Counted from the stretch's first letter, positions 25,799 through 35,010 are shown. The stretch is DNA of 64,000 bases from Streptomyces bluensis (GCF_014650715.1 NZ_BMVM01000002.1:62001-126000); one strand, 5' to 3'. Translations and numbers: made by a program. The notes: generated by a model not told the origin, from the letters alone.

Positions 25799-25820
25799 CG
25801 GCCCGCCCGGAGGCGGGCCG
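25799..25820 (-). promoter_or_regulatory. Intercistronic hairpin between sufB and sufD
   Basis: Perfect 9-bp arms CGGCCCGCC / GGCGGGCCG with a 4-nt loop, 24 nt after the sufB stop. It interrupts an operon whose other joints mostly overlap. It could attenuate transcription or stabilise the sufRB transcript. Confidence 0.55.
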
Positions 25821-25843
25821 CTGGCTACTGGACGGGCGGCGGG

Positions 25844-27265
25844 TCAGCCGACCGCGCCTTCCATCTGCAGCTCGATCAGCCGGTTGAGCTCCAGTGCGTA
25901 CTCCATCGGCAGTTCCTTGGCGATCGGCTCGACGAAGCCGCGCACGATCATCGCCATCGCCTCGTCCTCGCTCAGGCCGCGGCTCATCAGGTAGAAGAGC
26001 TGGTCCTCGGAGACCTTGGAGACGGTCGCCTCGTGGCCCATGGACACGTCGTCCTCGCGGACGTCCACATACGGATAGGTGTCCGAGCGCGAGATGGTGT
26101 CGACGAGCAGGGCGTCACAGAGCACGTTGGACTTCGCGCCCGGGGCGCCCTCGCCGATCTCGATCAGACCGCGGTACGACGTACGGCCACCGCCGCGCGC
26201 CACCGACTTCGAGACGATGTTGGACGAGGTGTTCGGCGCCATGTGGACCATCTTGGCGCCCGCGTCCTGGTGCTGGCCCTCGCCCGCGAAGGCGATGGAG
26301 AGGGTCTCGCCCTTGGCGTGCTCGCCCATCAGGTAGACGGCGGGGTACTTCATCGTCACCTTGGAGCCGATGTTGCCGTCGATCCACTCCATGGTCGCGC
26401 CCTCGTAGGCGACGGCGCGCTTGGTGACCAGGTTGTAGACGTTGTTCGACCAGTTCTGGATGGTCGTGTAGCGGCAGCGGGCGTTCTTCTTGACGATGAT
26501 CTCGACGACCGCGCTGTGCAGGGAGTCGCTCTTGTAGATCGGGGCGGTGCAGCCCTCGACGTAGTGCACATAGGCACCCTCGTCGACGATGATCAGGGTC
26601 CGCTCGAACTGACCCATGTTCTCCGTGTTGATGCGGAAGTAGGCCTGGAGCGGGATCTCCACGTGCACGCCCTTCGGCACGTAGATGAACGAGCCGCCGG
26701 ACCACACGGCGGTGTTCAGCGCCGCGAACTTGTTGTCACCGGCGGGGATGACGGTCCCGAAGTACTCCTTGAAGAGCTCCGGGTGCTCCTTCAGCGCGGT
26801 GTCGGTGTCGAGGAAGATGACGCCCTGCTCCTCCAGGTCCTCGCGGATCTGGTGGTAGACGACCTCCGACTCGTACTGGGCGGCGACACCGGCCACGAGG
26901 CGCTGCTTCTCCGCCTCGGGGATGCCGAGCTTGTCATACGTGTTCTTGATGTCCTCGGGCAGGTCCTCCCAGGACTCCGCCTGCTTCTCCGTGGAGCGCA
27001 CGAAGTACTTGATGTTGTCGAAGTCGATGCCCGACAGGTCCGAGCCCCAGTTCGGCATGGGCTTCTTCTCGAAGAGCTTCAGGCCCTTGAGGCGCAGCTT
27101 GGTCATCCACTCCGGCTCCGACTTCTTGCCGGAGATGTCACGGACGACCGCTTCGCTCAGGCCGCGCTTCGCTGCGGCACCGGCTACGTCGGAGTCGGCC
27201 CAGCCGTATTCGTACGTGCCCAGGCCCTCAAGCTCAGGGTGGGCAGTCTCCGTGGGGAGAGTCAT
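25844..27265 (-). CDS. sufB: SufB scaffold subunit
   Basis: 473-residue main scaffold for Fe-S assembly. It begins [20 protein letters not shown] and has SYVP-type core motifs ([20 protein letters not shown], then [13 protein letters not shown] with the persulfide-accepting Cys region) and the C-terminal [20 protein letters not shown]. Its ATG overlaps the sufR stop (ATGA). Length and motifs are standard. Confidence 0.97.
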   Translation of the reverse strand: MTLPTETAHPELEGLGTYEYGWADSDVAGAAAKRGLSEAVVRDISGKKSEPEWMTKLRLKGLKLFEKKPMPNWGSDLSGIDFDNIKYFVRSTEKQAESWEDLPEDIKNTYDKLGIPEAEKQRLVAGVAAQYESEVVYHQIREDLEEQGVIFLDTDTALKEHPELFKEYFGTVIPAGDNKFAALNTAVWSGGSFIYVPKGVHVEIPLQAYFRINTENMGQFERTLIIVDEGAYVHYVEGCTAPIYKSDSLHSAVVEIIVKKNARCRYTTIQNWSNNVYNLVTKRAVAYEGATMEWIDGNIGSKVTMKYPAVYLMGEHAKGETLSIAFAGEGQHQDAGAKMVHMAPNTSSNIVSKSVARGGGRTSYRGLIEIGEGAPGAKSNVLCDALLVDTISRSDTYPYVDVREDDVSMGHEATVSKVSEDQLFYLMSRGLSEDEAMAMIVRGFVEPIAKELPMEYALELNRLIELQMEGAVG

Positions 27266-28059
27266 GCGGGGTTCCTCCCGGCCGTGCTTGCAGATGCGGT
27301 GTGGTCTTGCTGGTCGTTCTGGGAAAACTGGGACGCCTGTGCGGCGTGTCCAGCTTTGGGGATGAACGTCGTGCAGACGCCGTCGCCGTGCGCGATGGTC
27401 GCCAGTCGCTGGACATGTGTGCCGAGCAGTTGGGAGAAGACCTCGGTCTCCGCCTCGCAGAGCTGCGGGAACTGTTCGGCGACATGGGCGACCGGGCAGT
27501 GGTGCTGGCAGAGCTGCTCGCCCCTCTGCGGATGGGGCGCGCTGCGCGCAGTGGCAGCGTACCCGTCCACACTCAAGGCCTTGGCCAGGGCTTCGGTGCG
27601 CTCCTCGGGGGCGGCGGCCTCGATCGCCTCGCGGTACGCCCCGGCCTGTGCGGCGAGGCGGGCGCGGGCGAAGGCGGCGACCGCCTCCTGGCCGCCCTCG
27701 TGCTCGGCGATCCACCGGAGGGCGTCCGCGGCGAGCTTGTCGTAGGACTGGTCGAAGGCGTCCCGGCCACAGTCGGTCAGGGCGAACACCTTGGCGGGCC
27801 GGCCGCGCGTCCGCGCGCCGTAGACCCGCTGCTCGCGGGCTTCCACGACGTCGTCGGAGACCAGCGCGTCGAGGTGGCGCCGCACGGCGGCCTGGGTGAG
27901 GCCCAGCCTTTCGGCGAGCGCGGCGACGGTCGACGGGCCGTGGTCCAGGATGGACCGCGCGACCCGGTTGCGCGTGGAACGGTCCGAGCGCAACCCAGCC
28001 GCGAGCTCCTCCTGGGGGGCACCCCTGGGGGTTCCCCGAGCCTCGCCGACGTTTTTCAC
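27262..28059 (-). CDS. sufR: SufR Fe-S-sensing repressor of suf operon
   Basis: 265-residue regulator with an N-terminal DeoR/ArsR-like HTH ([20 protein letters not shown], then [15 protein letters not shown]) and a C-terminal Cys cluster [20 protein letters not shown] that binds a [4Fe-4S] cluster in known SufR proteins. With cluster bound it represses suf; loss of cluster under iron or oxidative stress derepresses. The GTG at 28059 is chosen from the HTH position; there is no ribosome-binding site, and its first base belongs to the SufR operator. First gene of the operon. Confidence 0.92.
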   Translation of the reverse strand: MKNVGEARGTPRGAPQEELAAGLRSDRSTRNRVARSILDHGPSTVAALAERLGLTQAAVRRHLDALVSDDVVEAREQRVYGARTRGRPAKVFALTDCGRDAFDQSYDKLAADALRWIAEHEGGQEAVAAFARARLAAQAGAYREAIEAAAPEERTEALAKALSVDGYAATARSAPHPQRGEQLCQHHCPVAHVAEQFPQLCEAETEVFSQLLGTHVQRLATIAHGDGVCTTFIPKAGHAAQASQFSQNDQQDHTASASTAGRNPA

Positions 28060-28072
28060 AACGCCATTGTTG
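28059..28072 (-). promoter_or_regulatory. SufR operator (CAAC-N6-GTTG)
   Basis: The exact SufR consensus CAAC-AATGGC-GTTG lies immediately upstream of, and shares one base with, the sufR start codon. This is the motif published for cyanobacterial and actinobacterial SufR. It gives autoregulation of the operon. Confidence 0.8.
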
Positions 28073-28130
28073 CGTAATTCCCGAGAGCGGAGCAAGCCAC
28101 GTCCGGACCGCCCGACGGTGCCGTACATCA

Positions 28131-28146
28131 CTTAGGCATACCTAAG
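28131..28146. promoter_or_regulatory. Iron-box-like palindrome upstream of suf operon
   Basis: CTTAGG-CATA-CCTAAG is a perfect palindrome. Its TTAGG-N4-CCTAA core equals the right 14 positions of the 19-bp DmdR/IdeR iron box; the outer third half-site is absent. It lies 72 nt from sufR and about 105 nt from the divergent ABC transporter gene. Confidence 0.45.
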
Positions 28147-28251
28147 CCGCCTGCTGGGCCGGTACCCGAGCTGACCTGCGCGAACGGAGGAGAAGGGTAT
28201 CTTCGCCCCCGCCCGTCCGGCGCCCCGCTCGCGTCCCTAGACTTGGCGCCC

Positions 28252-29175
28252 ATGCAGAGTGAGCCCGTGGTCCAGGTCCGTTCCCTGGTCAAGCGGTACG
28301 GCGGGAAGACCGCGGTGGACGGCCTCGACCTGGTGGCCCGAGCGGGCGTCACCGCCGTGCTCGGCCCCAACGGGGCGGGCAAGACGACCACGGTCGAGAC
28401 CTGCGAGGGATACCGGAAACCTGACTCGGGGACCGTCCACGTGCTGGGCCTCGACCCCGTGCGGCAGGCCGCTGAGCTCCGCCCGCGCATCGGTGTCATG
28501 CTCCAGTCCGGCGGCGTCTACTCGGGCGCGCGGGCCGACGAGATGCTGCGCCACGTGGCGAAGCTCCATGCCCACCCCCTGGACGTGGACGCGCTGATCG
28601 AGCGGCTCGGCCTCGGCTCCTGCGGCCGCACCACGTACCGTCGGCTCTCCGGCGGCCAGCAGCAGCGCCTCGCCCTCGCCATGGCCGTGGTGGGCCGCCC
28701 CGAACTGGTCTTCCTCGACGAGCCGACCGCCGGACTCGACCCGCAGGCCCGCCGGGCGACCTGGGACCTGGTGCGCGACCTGCGCGCGGACGGCGTCTCG
28801 GTCATCCTGACCACCCACTACATGGACGAGGCCGAGCAACTCGCCGACGACGTCGCGATCATCGACGCCGGCCGCGTAGTGGCCCAGGGCTCCCCCGAGG
28901 AGCTGTGCCGGGGCGGCGCCGAGAACACCCTGCGTTTCACGGGGCGGCCCGGCCTGGACGTCGGCTCCCTGCTGAAGGCGCTCCCGGCGGACTGCGCCGC
29001 GGCGGAGCTGACCGCGGGCGCGTACCGCGTCGTCGGCAAGGTCGATCCGCAACTCCTCGCGACGGTCACCTCGTGGTGCGCGCAGCACGGGGTGATGCCG
29101 GAGAAGATCTCGGTGGAGCGGCACACCCTCGAAGACGTCTTTCTTGAGCTCACTGGCAAGGAGTTGCGCGCATGA
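28252..29175 (+). CDS. ABC transporter ATPase (drug/ABC-2 exporter type)
   Basis: 307-residue ATPase. Walker A GPNGAGKTT, Q-loop GVMLQSGG, signature LSGGQQQRLALAM, Walker B LVFLDEPTAGLD and switch His in TTHYMDEAEQLAD are all intact. A C-terminal extension (about 215-307) is typical of DrrA-like exporters. TAGACT lies 9 nt before the ATG, so the mRNA may be leaderless. It overlaps the permease by 4 nt. Position before ctaA recurs in Streptomyces, so a heme- or respiration-linked role is possible but unproved. Confidence 0.9.
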   Translation: MQSEPVVQVRSLVKRYGGKTAVDGLDLVARAGVTAVLGPNGAGKTTTVETCEGYRKPDSGTVHVLGLDPVRQAAELRPRIGVMLQSGGVYSGARADEMLRHVAKLHAHPLDVDALIERLGLGSCGRTTYRRLSGGQQQRLALAMAVVGRPELVFLDEPTAGLDPQARRATWDLVRDLRADGVSVILTTHYMDEAEQLADDVAIIDAGRVVAQGSPEELCRGGAENTLRFTGRPGLDVGSLLKALPADCAAAELTAGAYRVVGKVDPQLLATVTSWCAQHGVMPEKISVERHTLEDVFLELTGKELRA

Positions 29176-29966
29176 GCGTGAGTGAGAGCGCGCGTACGAG
29201 TACCGCGAAGACGTACGCGCCGAAGCCGGGGGCGGCCCCGCTGTCGCGGATGATCGGGGCGCAGGCGGCGCTGGAGACGAGGATGCTGCTGCGCAACGGA
29301 GAGCAGCTGCTCCTGACGGTCGTGATCCCGACGCTGCTGCTCACTCTGTTCAGCACCGTGGACATCGTCGACACGGGCTCCGGTGAGACCGTCGACTTCC
29401 TCGCACCCGGAGTCCTGGCACTCGCCGTGATGTCGACGGCGTTCACCGGCCAGGCCATCGCCACCGGATTCGAGCGCCGCTACGGCGTGCTCAAGCGGCT
29501 CGCCTCGTCACCGCTCCCCCGCTGGGGGCTGATGACCGCCAAGACGATCTCCGTGCTGGTCACGGAGATCCTCCAGGTGGTCCTCCTCACGGTGATCGCC
29601 TTCGCCCTGGGCTGGTCCCCGCACGGCAACCCCCTCGCCGTGGTCCTGCTCCTGGTCCTCGGCACGGCCGCCTTCTCCGGGCTCGGCCTGCTGATGGCGG
29701 GCACGCTCAAGGCGGAGGCCACACTGGCGGCGGCGAACCTGGTCTTCCTGCTGCTGCTCGTGGGCGGCGGTGTGATCGTGCCGCTGGACAGGTTCCCGGA
29801 GGCGGCCCAGAACGTCCTCGGGCTGCTCCCCATCTCGGCCCTGTCGGACGGCCTGCGCAGCGTCCTCCAGCACGGCACCGGGATGCCGTGGAGCGACCTC
29901 GGGATCCTGGCCGTGTGGGCGGTGCTCGGACTGGGTGCGGCGGCGCGCTTCTTCCGCTGGGAGTGA
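29172..29966 (+). CDS. ABC-2 type permease
   Basis: 264-residue membrane protein with six predicted helices after an N-terminal amphipathic segment (AQAALETRMLLRNGEQLLLT). Helices include FLAPGVLALAVMSTAFTGQA, ILQVVLLTVIAFALG and LVFLLLLVGGGVIVPL; the C-terminus ends in a short basic tail ARFFRWE. It forms the export channel with the ATPase encoded just upstream (ATGA overlap). The substrate is unknown. Confidence 0.9.
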   Translation: MSVSESARTSTAKTYAPKPGAAPLSRMIGAQAALETRMLLRNGEQLLLTVVIPTLLLTLFSTVDIVDTGSGETVDFLAPGVLALAVMSTAFTGQAIATGFERRYGVLKRLASSPLPRWGLMTAKTISVLVTEILQVVLLTVIAFALGWSPHGNPLAVVLLLVLGTAAFSGLGLLMAGTLKAEATLAAANLVFLLLLVGGGVIVPLDRFPEAAQNVLGLLPISALSDGLRSVLQHGTGMPWSDLGILAVWAVLGLGAAARFFRWE

Positions 29967-30032
29967 GCCCCCGGGCCGAAGAGGGCCACTGGGCCACCCC
30001 CTCGTGAAACCGTGCACAAGCGGCGGCATACC

Positions 30033-31040
30033 ATGGGGCGCGTGCCAAAAGTGACCCTCGCCGACGCCACAGCCTTCGTGCGCAACCCCCTCGCCTTCAT
30101 CGCCGGACGCTGGACACCGGCCCCCAGCACGGTTCAGCGGGCGGCCCTCGCCGCGCTCGTCATGTCGGTGGTCATCGTGGTCACCGGCGGTGCCGTCCGT
30201 CTGACGGGCTCCGGACTCGGCTGCCCGACCTGGCCCAAGTGCACCGAGGACTCGCTCACCGCGACCAGCGCGATGGGCGTGCACGGCGCCATCGAGTTCG
30301 GCAACCGCATGCTGACGTACGTGCTGTGCGCCGCGGTCGGCTGGGCGATCGTCGCCGCCCGCTCGCAGAAGCCGTGGCGGCGGAGCCTGACGCGGCTGGG
30401 CTGGGCCCAGTTCTGGGTCGTCATGGGCAACGCGGTCCTCGGCGGCATCGTCGTCCTGGTCGGTCTCAACCCGTACACGGTCGCCGCCCACTTCCTGCTC
30501 TCCACGGCACTCATCGCGGTCGCGACCGTGATGTGGCAGCGCACGCGCGAGAGTGACACGGCACCACGCCCGCTGGCCGGCAAGGCCGTGCAGCAGCTCG
30601 TGTGGGTCCTGGTCGCCGCGACGGTCCTGCTGATCGCCGTCGGCACCGTCGTGACCGGGGCGGGCCCGCACGCGGGCGACTCAAGCGACGTGGAGCGCAT
30701 GCCGCTGGACTGGGAGAACGTCAGCAGGCTGCACGCCGTCCTGGCGTGGATCGTGGTCACCCTGACGTTCGCCCTGTGGTTCGTCCTCAAGGCGGTCGAC
30801 GCCCCCGAGGGCCCGCTCCACCGCACCCGCGACCTGTTCCTGGTCCTGCTCGCGCAGGGCGTCATCGGCTACGTCCAGTACTTCACCGACCTGCCCGAGG
30901 TGCTGGTGGGCGCGCATATGCTGGGCTCCTGCCTGGTGTGGATCGCCACACTGCGGGTGCTGCTGTCGCTGCGGGAGCGGCCGGAGGTCATGGCGGACGT
31001 GCCGGGGCCGTCGGCGGAAGCGGTCCCCACGCGCGCGTGA
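30033..31040 (+). CDS. ctaA: Heme A synthase (COX15/CtaA)
   Basis: About 335-residue membrane enzyme with eight helices that oxidises heme O to heme A for cytochrome aa3. Conserved His and Glu appear in HGAIEFGNRM, HFLLSTALIAV, RLHAVLAWIVV and GAHMLGSCLVW, the expected heme ligands. GGAVRLTGSGLGCPTWPKC contains the paired Cys loop of actinobacterial CtaA. Start choice is uncertain: the ATG at 30033 is used, with a GTG at 30042 as alternative. ctaB, the preceding step, is encoded 2.6 kb away on the other strand. Confidence 0.92.
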   Translation: MGRVPKVTLADATAFVRNPLAFIAGRWTPAPSTVQRAALAALVMSVVIVVTGGAVRLTGSGLGCPTWPKCTEDSLTATSAMGVHGAIEFGNRMLTYVLCAAVGWAIVAARSQKPWRRSLTRLGWAQFWVVMGNAVLGGIVVLVGLNPYTVAAHFLLSTALIAVATVMWQRTRESDTAPRPLAGKAVQQLVWVLVAATVLLIAVGTVVTGAGPHAGDSSDVERMPLDWENVSRLHAVLAWIVVTLTFALWFVLKAVDAPEGPLHRTRDLFLVLLAQGVIGYVQYFTDLPEVLVGAHMLGSCLVWIATLRVLLSLRERPEVMADVPGPSAEAVPTRA

Positions 31041-31065
31041 GCCACGCGCAGTCGCGCACGGGTTG

Positions 31066-31105
31066 TGCGTGGTCCCGTACGAGTCATGCGTGGTCCCGTA
31101 CGAGT
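31066..31105. repeat. 19-bp direct repeat at 3' end of nucleotidyltransferase gene
   Basis: The same 19 bp (starting TGCGTGGTCC) occurs at 31066-31084 and 31087-31105, period 21. One copy is coding, the other extends past the stop codon, suggesting a recent local duplication. Confidence 0.85.
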
Positions 31106-31860
31106 GCGTCGATCGCCGGGGCGAGGTACTCCCTGGTCAGCCTGGACCTGCGGGCCGCCCACTCCTCGCCCGGTTCCTCGCCCGGTTCCTCGCTCGGTGC
31201 GGCGCCCCGGCTGTCATAGCGCCGTCGTCTGACGTCCTCGACCACCTCGACGGGAGCGCCCAGGCCGGGCAGCAGGTCGAGTGCCTCCTTCTTGGTGATC
31301 AGCCGCCCGTCCTTCAGGGTGACCGCGGCCCGGGCGTGGGTGACGAGCCCCAGGTCGACCCAGATGTCCTGAGTCCAGGCGTCGGTCCTGTCCAGAGCCC
31401 GGCGCCAGAACTCCCTCTGGTCCCGTACCACGAAGGCGTTCAGCTCGCTGTCCGGCACGGCCGGGAGCAGGCCCTCGGGCGGCTCGCCGTGCAGGACCAG
31501 CCCGAAGGTGTGCACCTCACGCCGGGTCACCGGGGTGACGGGCCGCTTGAACAGCTGTTCGTGCGCCCAGGTGAGGTGCCGACGCTCCGCACCGGCGGCC
31601 TTTCCTGGTGTCAGATAGGTGCAGTGCAGCTTGGCGACGAGCGGCTCGTTGCGCAGACGGGCGTGCAGCAGCGCGACCCGCCAGACGGTTCTCGCCGTGA
31701 TCGGGTCGTCCAGGACCGCGATCAGGTCCAGATCGCTGCGGCCCTCCTGGTAGTCGCCGCCACCGAGCGAACCGTGGGCCCATACGGCGACGGGAGCGAG
31801 GTCGCGCAGTTCGGTGAGGAAGCGGTCGAGGAGGCGGTCGGTCGCGTCGCTTCGGGTCAT
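31084..31860 (-). CDS. Nucleotidyltransferase-domain protein
   Basis: 258-residue protein with a polymerase-beta-type nucleotidyltransferase fold. The metal-binding motif is intact: WAHGSLGGGDYQEGRSDLDL (GS-x10-D-x-D). The layout resembles aminoglycoside adenylyltransferases, with a C-terminal helical region (KKEALDLLPGLG). An EEPGEEPGEE repeat near residue 225 is encoded by a 12-bp tandem repeat. Whether it adenylylates an antibiotic or another small molecule is unknown. It is convergent with ctaA and apparently monocistronic. Confidence 0.8.
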   Translation of the reverse strand: MTRSDATDRLLDRFLTELRDLAPVAVWAHGSLGGGDYQEGRSDLDLIAVLDDPITARTVWRVALLHARLRNEPLVAKLHCTYLTPGKAAGAERRHLTWAHEQLFKRPVTPVTRREVHTFGLVLHGEPPEGLLPAVPDSELNAFVVRDQREFWRRALDRTDAWTQDIWVDLGLVTHARAAVTLKDGRLITKKEALDLLPGLGAPVEVVEDVRRRRYDSRGAAPSEEPGEEPGEEWAARRSRLTREYLAPAIDALVRDHA

Positions 31861-31913
31861 GAGAGCAGTGTGCGGTCTCTCCCCCCACTCTCATCGCTTC
31901 TCCCTCGTTCTGG

Positions 31914-33023
31914 TCACTTCTCCAGCTCGTACACCCGCCGCGCGTTCCCCGCCGCGATCAGTCCCGCCACCCGCTGCGCGTCCGCCGGCGACCACGAGCC
32001 CTCGGCCACCCACGTCCCCAGCACCCGCGCCAGCGACTCACGGAACAGCCGGGCGCCCACCACATGGAGTTCGGGCAGGCCGCGGGCGCCGCTGGAGAAG
32101 AGGAGCTTGCCGAAGGGGGCCAGTTCCAGGACCTCGGCGAGGACGGCCGCCGCCCGCGCCCCCGTGCGGACGAGCTCGGCGCCCAGGTCGGCGTACACGT
32201 GCGGGAAGACCCCGGCGAGGTGGGCCGTGTGGCGGTGGTAGGGGTAGCCGTGCAGCAGGACCAGATCGGTGCCCAGTCCGGCCGTGGCACGGGCGAAGTC
32301 GGTGAGGAGGACCGGGTCCGCGCTGTCGATGCGCGGGCCTGCTTCACCGAGGCCGGCGTGGATCTGGAGGGGCAGGCCGGAGGCGACCGCGATCCAGAGC
32401 AGATGGCGGAGCAGGACCGGGTCGGTGAGCGCGCCGCCGACCCGCCGGTCCGCGAGCCAGCGCCCGGCCGCGCCCCGCACCTCCCCGGGCCCGGGCGGCT
32501 CGGGCGCGAGCGCCAGACCGTGCCGTGCGCCTGCCAGGGAGGTGAAGGCGACCGCGTTCGCGGCGGCTCCGTGCACCGACTCCGCGAGATTGGCGAGAAA
32601 GGACTCGACCGTGCCGGAGGTGTCGGCGACCTGCTCGGCGAGGAGTTCGAGGCGGACGATCTCGTGGGCCTCGGCCGCGCCCGCGGAGGCCATCTCGCCG
32701 GGCCCGGTGAGATCGCCGGGCAGGCCCGTGTCGACGAGGTACGTGGTGATGCCGCTGCCCCGCAGCAGCCGCCGCCCGGCCTCCATGACGCCCAGTTCGC
32801 GGCGTCGTGCGAGGTAGCGGGCGGGCGGGCAGTGCGGCTCCAGGCCGAGCAACGGCGGGCACCAGCGGCGTACCGCGAAGCCGGTCTGTGTGTCGAAGAA
32901 CGTGGTGCCGGGCGCGGGCAGGCCCTCGCCGCCCGCGAGCTGGGCCTCGAACGTGCCGAGACCCAACTCCGTCCGCAGCACGCCGTGGCAGTACTGGTCC
33001 ACCAGGGACGGCGTTTCGATCAT
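31914..33023 (-). CDS. Amidohydrolase-family protein
   Basis: 369-residue TIM-barrel protein of the amidohydrolase-2 superfamily. It starts MIETPSLVDQYCHGVLRTEL, where the usual HxH metal motif is reduced to a single His, and has QIHAGLGE, LLHGYPYHR and LLFSSGARGLPELHVVGAR. The reduced first metal site suggests one metal or a decarboxylase-like mechanism. Actinobacterial relatives are often annotated as amidohydrolase or glutamine-synthetase-associated. The substrate is unknown. It is 53 nt upstream of the nucleotidyltransferase gene, on the same strand. Confidence 0.8.
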   Translation of the reverse strand: MIETPSLVDQYCHGVLRTELGLGTFEAQLAGGEGLPAPGTTFFDTQTGFAVRRWCPPLLGLEPHCPPARYLARRRELGVMEAGRRLLRGSGITTYLVDTGLPGDLTGPGEMASAGAAEAHEIVRLELLAEQVADTSGTVESFLANLAESVHGAAANAVAFTSLAGARHGLALAPEPPGPGEVRGAAGRWLADRRVGGALTDPVLLRHLLWIAVASGLPLQIHAGLGEAGPRIDSADPVLLTDFARATAGLGTDLVLLHGYPYHRHTAHLAGVFPHVYADLGAELVRTGARAAAVLAEVLELAPFGKLLFSSGARGLPELHVVGARLFRESLARVLGTWVAEGSWSPADAQRVAGLIAAGNARRVYELEK

Positions 33024-33123
33024 CCGGACTCTCCCGCGTAGACGCTGCGCTGGCTTACAGGTCCTAACGGGTGAACCGGTGGCTGGGTGTTGCTCTCACG
33101 TGACGGACCGTGGGAGCGATCGT

Positions 33124-33214
33124 TCGTGGGTGCGTCTGGTTCGGCGGCTGCGGGTCGTGGGGGGCTGGTCGCGCCCACGCGGCGGAGCCGCATATTGATG
33201 CGGCCCCGCGCCCC
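33124..33214. repeat. Streptomyces-type intergenic block
   Basis: GC-rich segment with CCCACGCGGCGGAGCCGCAT and a short GCGGC-GGA-GCCGC hairpin. Blocks of nearly this text recur between genes in Streptomyces, from general familiarity. It lies just beyond the stop of the 118-aa gene and may act as a terminator. No gene is present in 33024-33214. Confidence 0.5.
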
Positions 33215-33571
33215 TCAATCGTTGCTGGGGCCGCCGAGCTGGATGCCCGCCATCCGCGTCCACTCGTACGGGCCGGTCTTCACCTTGGCCGCGAGGTCGC
33301 CGTCGAAATCCTCGTGCACGACGACCCCGGCCCTCTTGACGGCCTGCTCGGCGATGGCGTACGTGGGGGCCATGAGGTCGCCCCAGCCCCCGTCCTCGCC
33401 GACCAGCACGATGCGGGCGCCGCGCCGGCCGATGTACGCGACCTGCGCCTCCGCCCCGCCGTGCGCCTTGGAGAAGGAGCCGATCTGCTTGGCGAGCCGG
33501 GCCGCCGTGCGCTCGGCCTTCGTGGATTTCCTGGCGCCCGTGCCCTCGTCGGCCTGCTGTGTGTCTGCCAT
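33215..33571 (-). CDS. Conserved hypothetical protein (118 aa)
   Basis: 118-residue soluble protein, start MADTQQADEGTGARKST. After a basic helix (KAERTAARLAKQIGSFSKAH) comes a compact alpha/beta part (AQVAYIGRRGARIVLVGEDG, then GWGDLMAPTYAIAEQAVKRA). I do not recognise a domain. It is 91 nt upstream of the amidohydrolase stop side and separated from ctaB by 91 nt. No function is inferred. Confidence 0.75.
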   Translation of the reverse strand: MADTQQADEGTGARKSTKAERTAARLAKQIGSFSKAHGGAEAQVAYIGRRGARIVLVGEDGGWGDLMAPTYAIAEQAVKRAGVVVHEDFDGDLAAKVKTGPYEWTRMAGIQLGGPSND

Positions 33572-33662
33572 GGCCAGGATGCTACCCACGAGTAGAACAA
33601 ACGGCGACGGGCGGGTGCGTGGCCTTGACCACGCAACCCGCCCGTCGGCGGCGAACCGGGTG

Positions 33663-34622
33663 TCACCGGAGGAAGGGATCCACCGCCACCGCCACGAACA
33701 GGATCGACACGTACGTGATCGACCAGTGGAACAGCCGCATCTCCTTGAGCTTGGCCCCCGTCACCTCGGCCTTCGCGCGATTCTTGAGACCGTGCGCCTC
33801 CCACAGCCACACACCGCCGGCCACCAGCGCGACCGCCGTGTAGAACCAGCCCGTGTAACCGAGCGGGGTGAGCAGCAGGGAGACCGCGACCATCACCCAG
33901 CTGTAGATGACGATCTGCTGGGCGACCACCTTGTTGGAGGCGATGACCGGCAGCATGGGCACACCCACGCGCGCGTAGTCGTCCTTCACCTTCATGGACA
34001 GCGGCCAGTAGTGCGGCGGCGTCCAGAAGAACATCACCAGGAAGAGGATGACCGGCGCCCACGACATGGAGTTGGTGACGGACGACCAGCCGATCAGCAC
34101 CGGGAGGCAGCCGGCGATGCCGCCCCACACGATGTTCTGCGAGGTACGGCGCTTCAGGATCATCGTGTACACGACGACGTAGAAGAGGAGCGCGCCCAGC
34201 GCGAGCCAGGCCGACAGCCAGTTGACGGTCAGACCGAACAGCAGGGTGGAGACGACCGCGAGGGAGATGCCGAACACCAGGCACTCGCGGGGGCTCACCA
34301 TGCCGGTGACCAGCGGCCGCTGCGAGGTGCGGTCCATCAGCGCGTCGATGTCCCGGTCGATGTACATGTTCAGCGCGTTCGCGCCGCCCGCGGACAGATA
34401 CCCGCCGACGCAGGTGAGCAGCACCAGCTTCAGGTCCGGTACGCCCTGTTCCGCCAGGAACATCACCGGCACCGTGGTGATCAGCAGAAGCTCGATGATC
34501 CGCGGCTTGGTCAGTGCCACAAACGCTTTGACGCGGGCCCCGAACGGCCGCTGGCCCCGGCTGCTGCCCGTGCTGCTCGCCCCGGATAGCACTCCCGGTG
34601 GACGGGATTCGACGGCCGTCAC
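33663..34622 (-). CDS. ctaB: Protoheme IX farnesyltransferase (heme O synthase)
   Basis: About 319-residue UbiA-superfamily prenyltransferase with nine helices; it adds a farnesyl group to heme b to make heme O. Key motifs: [15 protein letters not shown] (first Asp-rich site) and [17 protein letters not shown], plus the second Asp-rich segment [14 protein letters not shown]. The GTG at 34622 ([11 protein letters not shown]) has AGGGG upstream and matches the family N-terminus; a GTG two codons earlier is possible. It is divergent from tkt. Confidence 0.93.
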   Translation of the reverse strand: MTAVESRPPGVLSGASSTGSSRGQRPFGARVKAFVALTKPRIIELLLITTVPVMFLAEQGVPDLKLVLLTCVGGYLSAGGANALNMYIDRDIDALMDRTSQRPLVTGMVSPRECLVFGISLAVVSTLLFGLTVNWLSAWLALGALLFYVVVYTMILKRRTSQNIVWGGIAGCLPVLIGWSSVTNSMSWAPVILFLVMFFWTPPHYWPLSMKVKDDYARVGVPMLPVIASNKVVAQQIVIYSWVMVAVSLLLTPLGYTGWFYTAVALVAGGVWLWEAHGLKNRAKAEVTGAKLKEMRLFHWSITYVSILFVAVAVDPFLR

Positions 34623-34939
34623 GTACACCCCTGACAGAGACATCCCAGCGAGCACCGGTGTGAACAGCCGGTAAAGGCTCGCGCGTACTCACGGAACTGT
34701 ATCCGCTGCCCGAACCGCGCCCTTCGTGGGGGTGGGGTCGTGTTGGGGAGACCGCGGGCGGGGAGGGTACCCGCACCCTCCGCGAGGGGTGTGCCGCCTG
34801 TCGCGGAAGGAGCCGAATGCCACTCGATTGAGCGCTCAGACGTCGTACTCCGTATTCACGTGTCGACTACGGAACCCATGGGTCTCAACATGCGGAATCC
34901 GCCGGTCGGGAGGCGAATCCGGGACGGCCCCGGCAGTCT
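34623..34939. other. Intergenic region ctaB-tkt, distal part
   Basis: 317 nt with no gene. It must carry the ctaB promoter. A lower-GC stretch around 34811-34880 is the likeliest promoter area, but I cannot assign hexamers. Confidence 0.5.
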
Positions 34940-35002
34940 GGAATGACTGTGGAATGACTCAGGAATGACTCGAAAAAATGCGCGTTCTTCCGGGGGTAGG
35001 CT
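34940..35002 (+). promoter_or_regulatory. Three 11-bp-spaced repeats and promoter of the tkt operon
   Basis: GGAATGACT occurs at 34940-34948, 34951-34959 and 34962-34970, exactly 11 bp apart. A -10-like TAGGCT lies at 34997-35002, placing the repeats at about -40 to -70, the usual place for an activator that occupies one face of the helix. The repeat sequence does not match a PHO box. Confidence 0.6.
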
Positions 35003-35010
35003 CGACAGCG

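Noticed and set aside
24767..27745. Very long open frame antisense to sufD-sufB
   Set aside because: GC-rich codon third positions keep antisense frames open; no ribosome-binding site or family resemblance, while both sense genes are certain.
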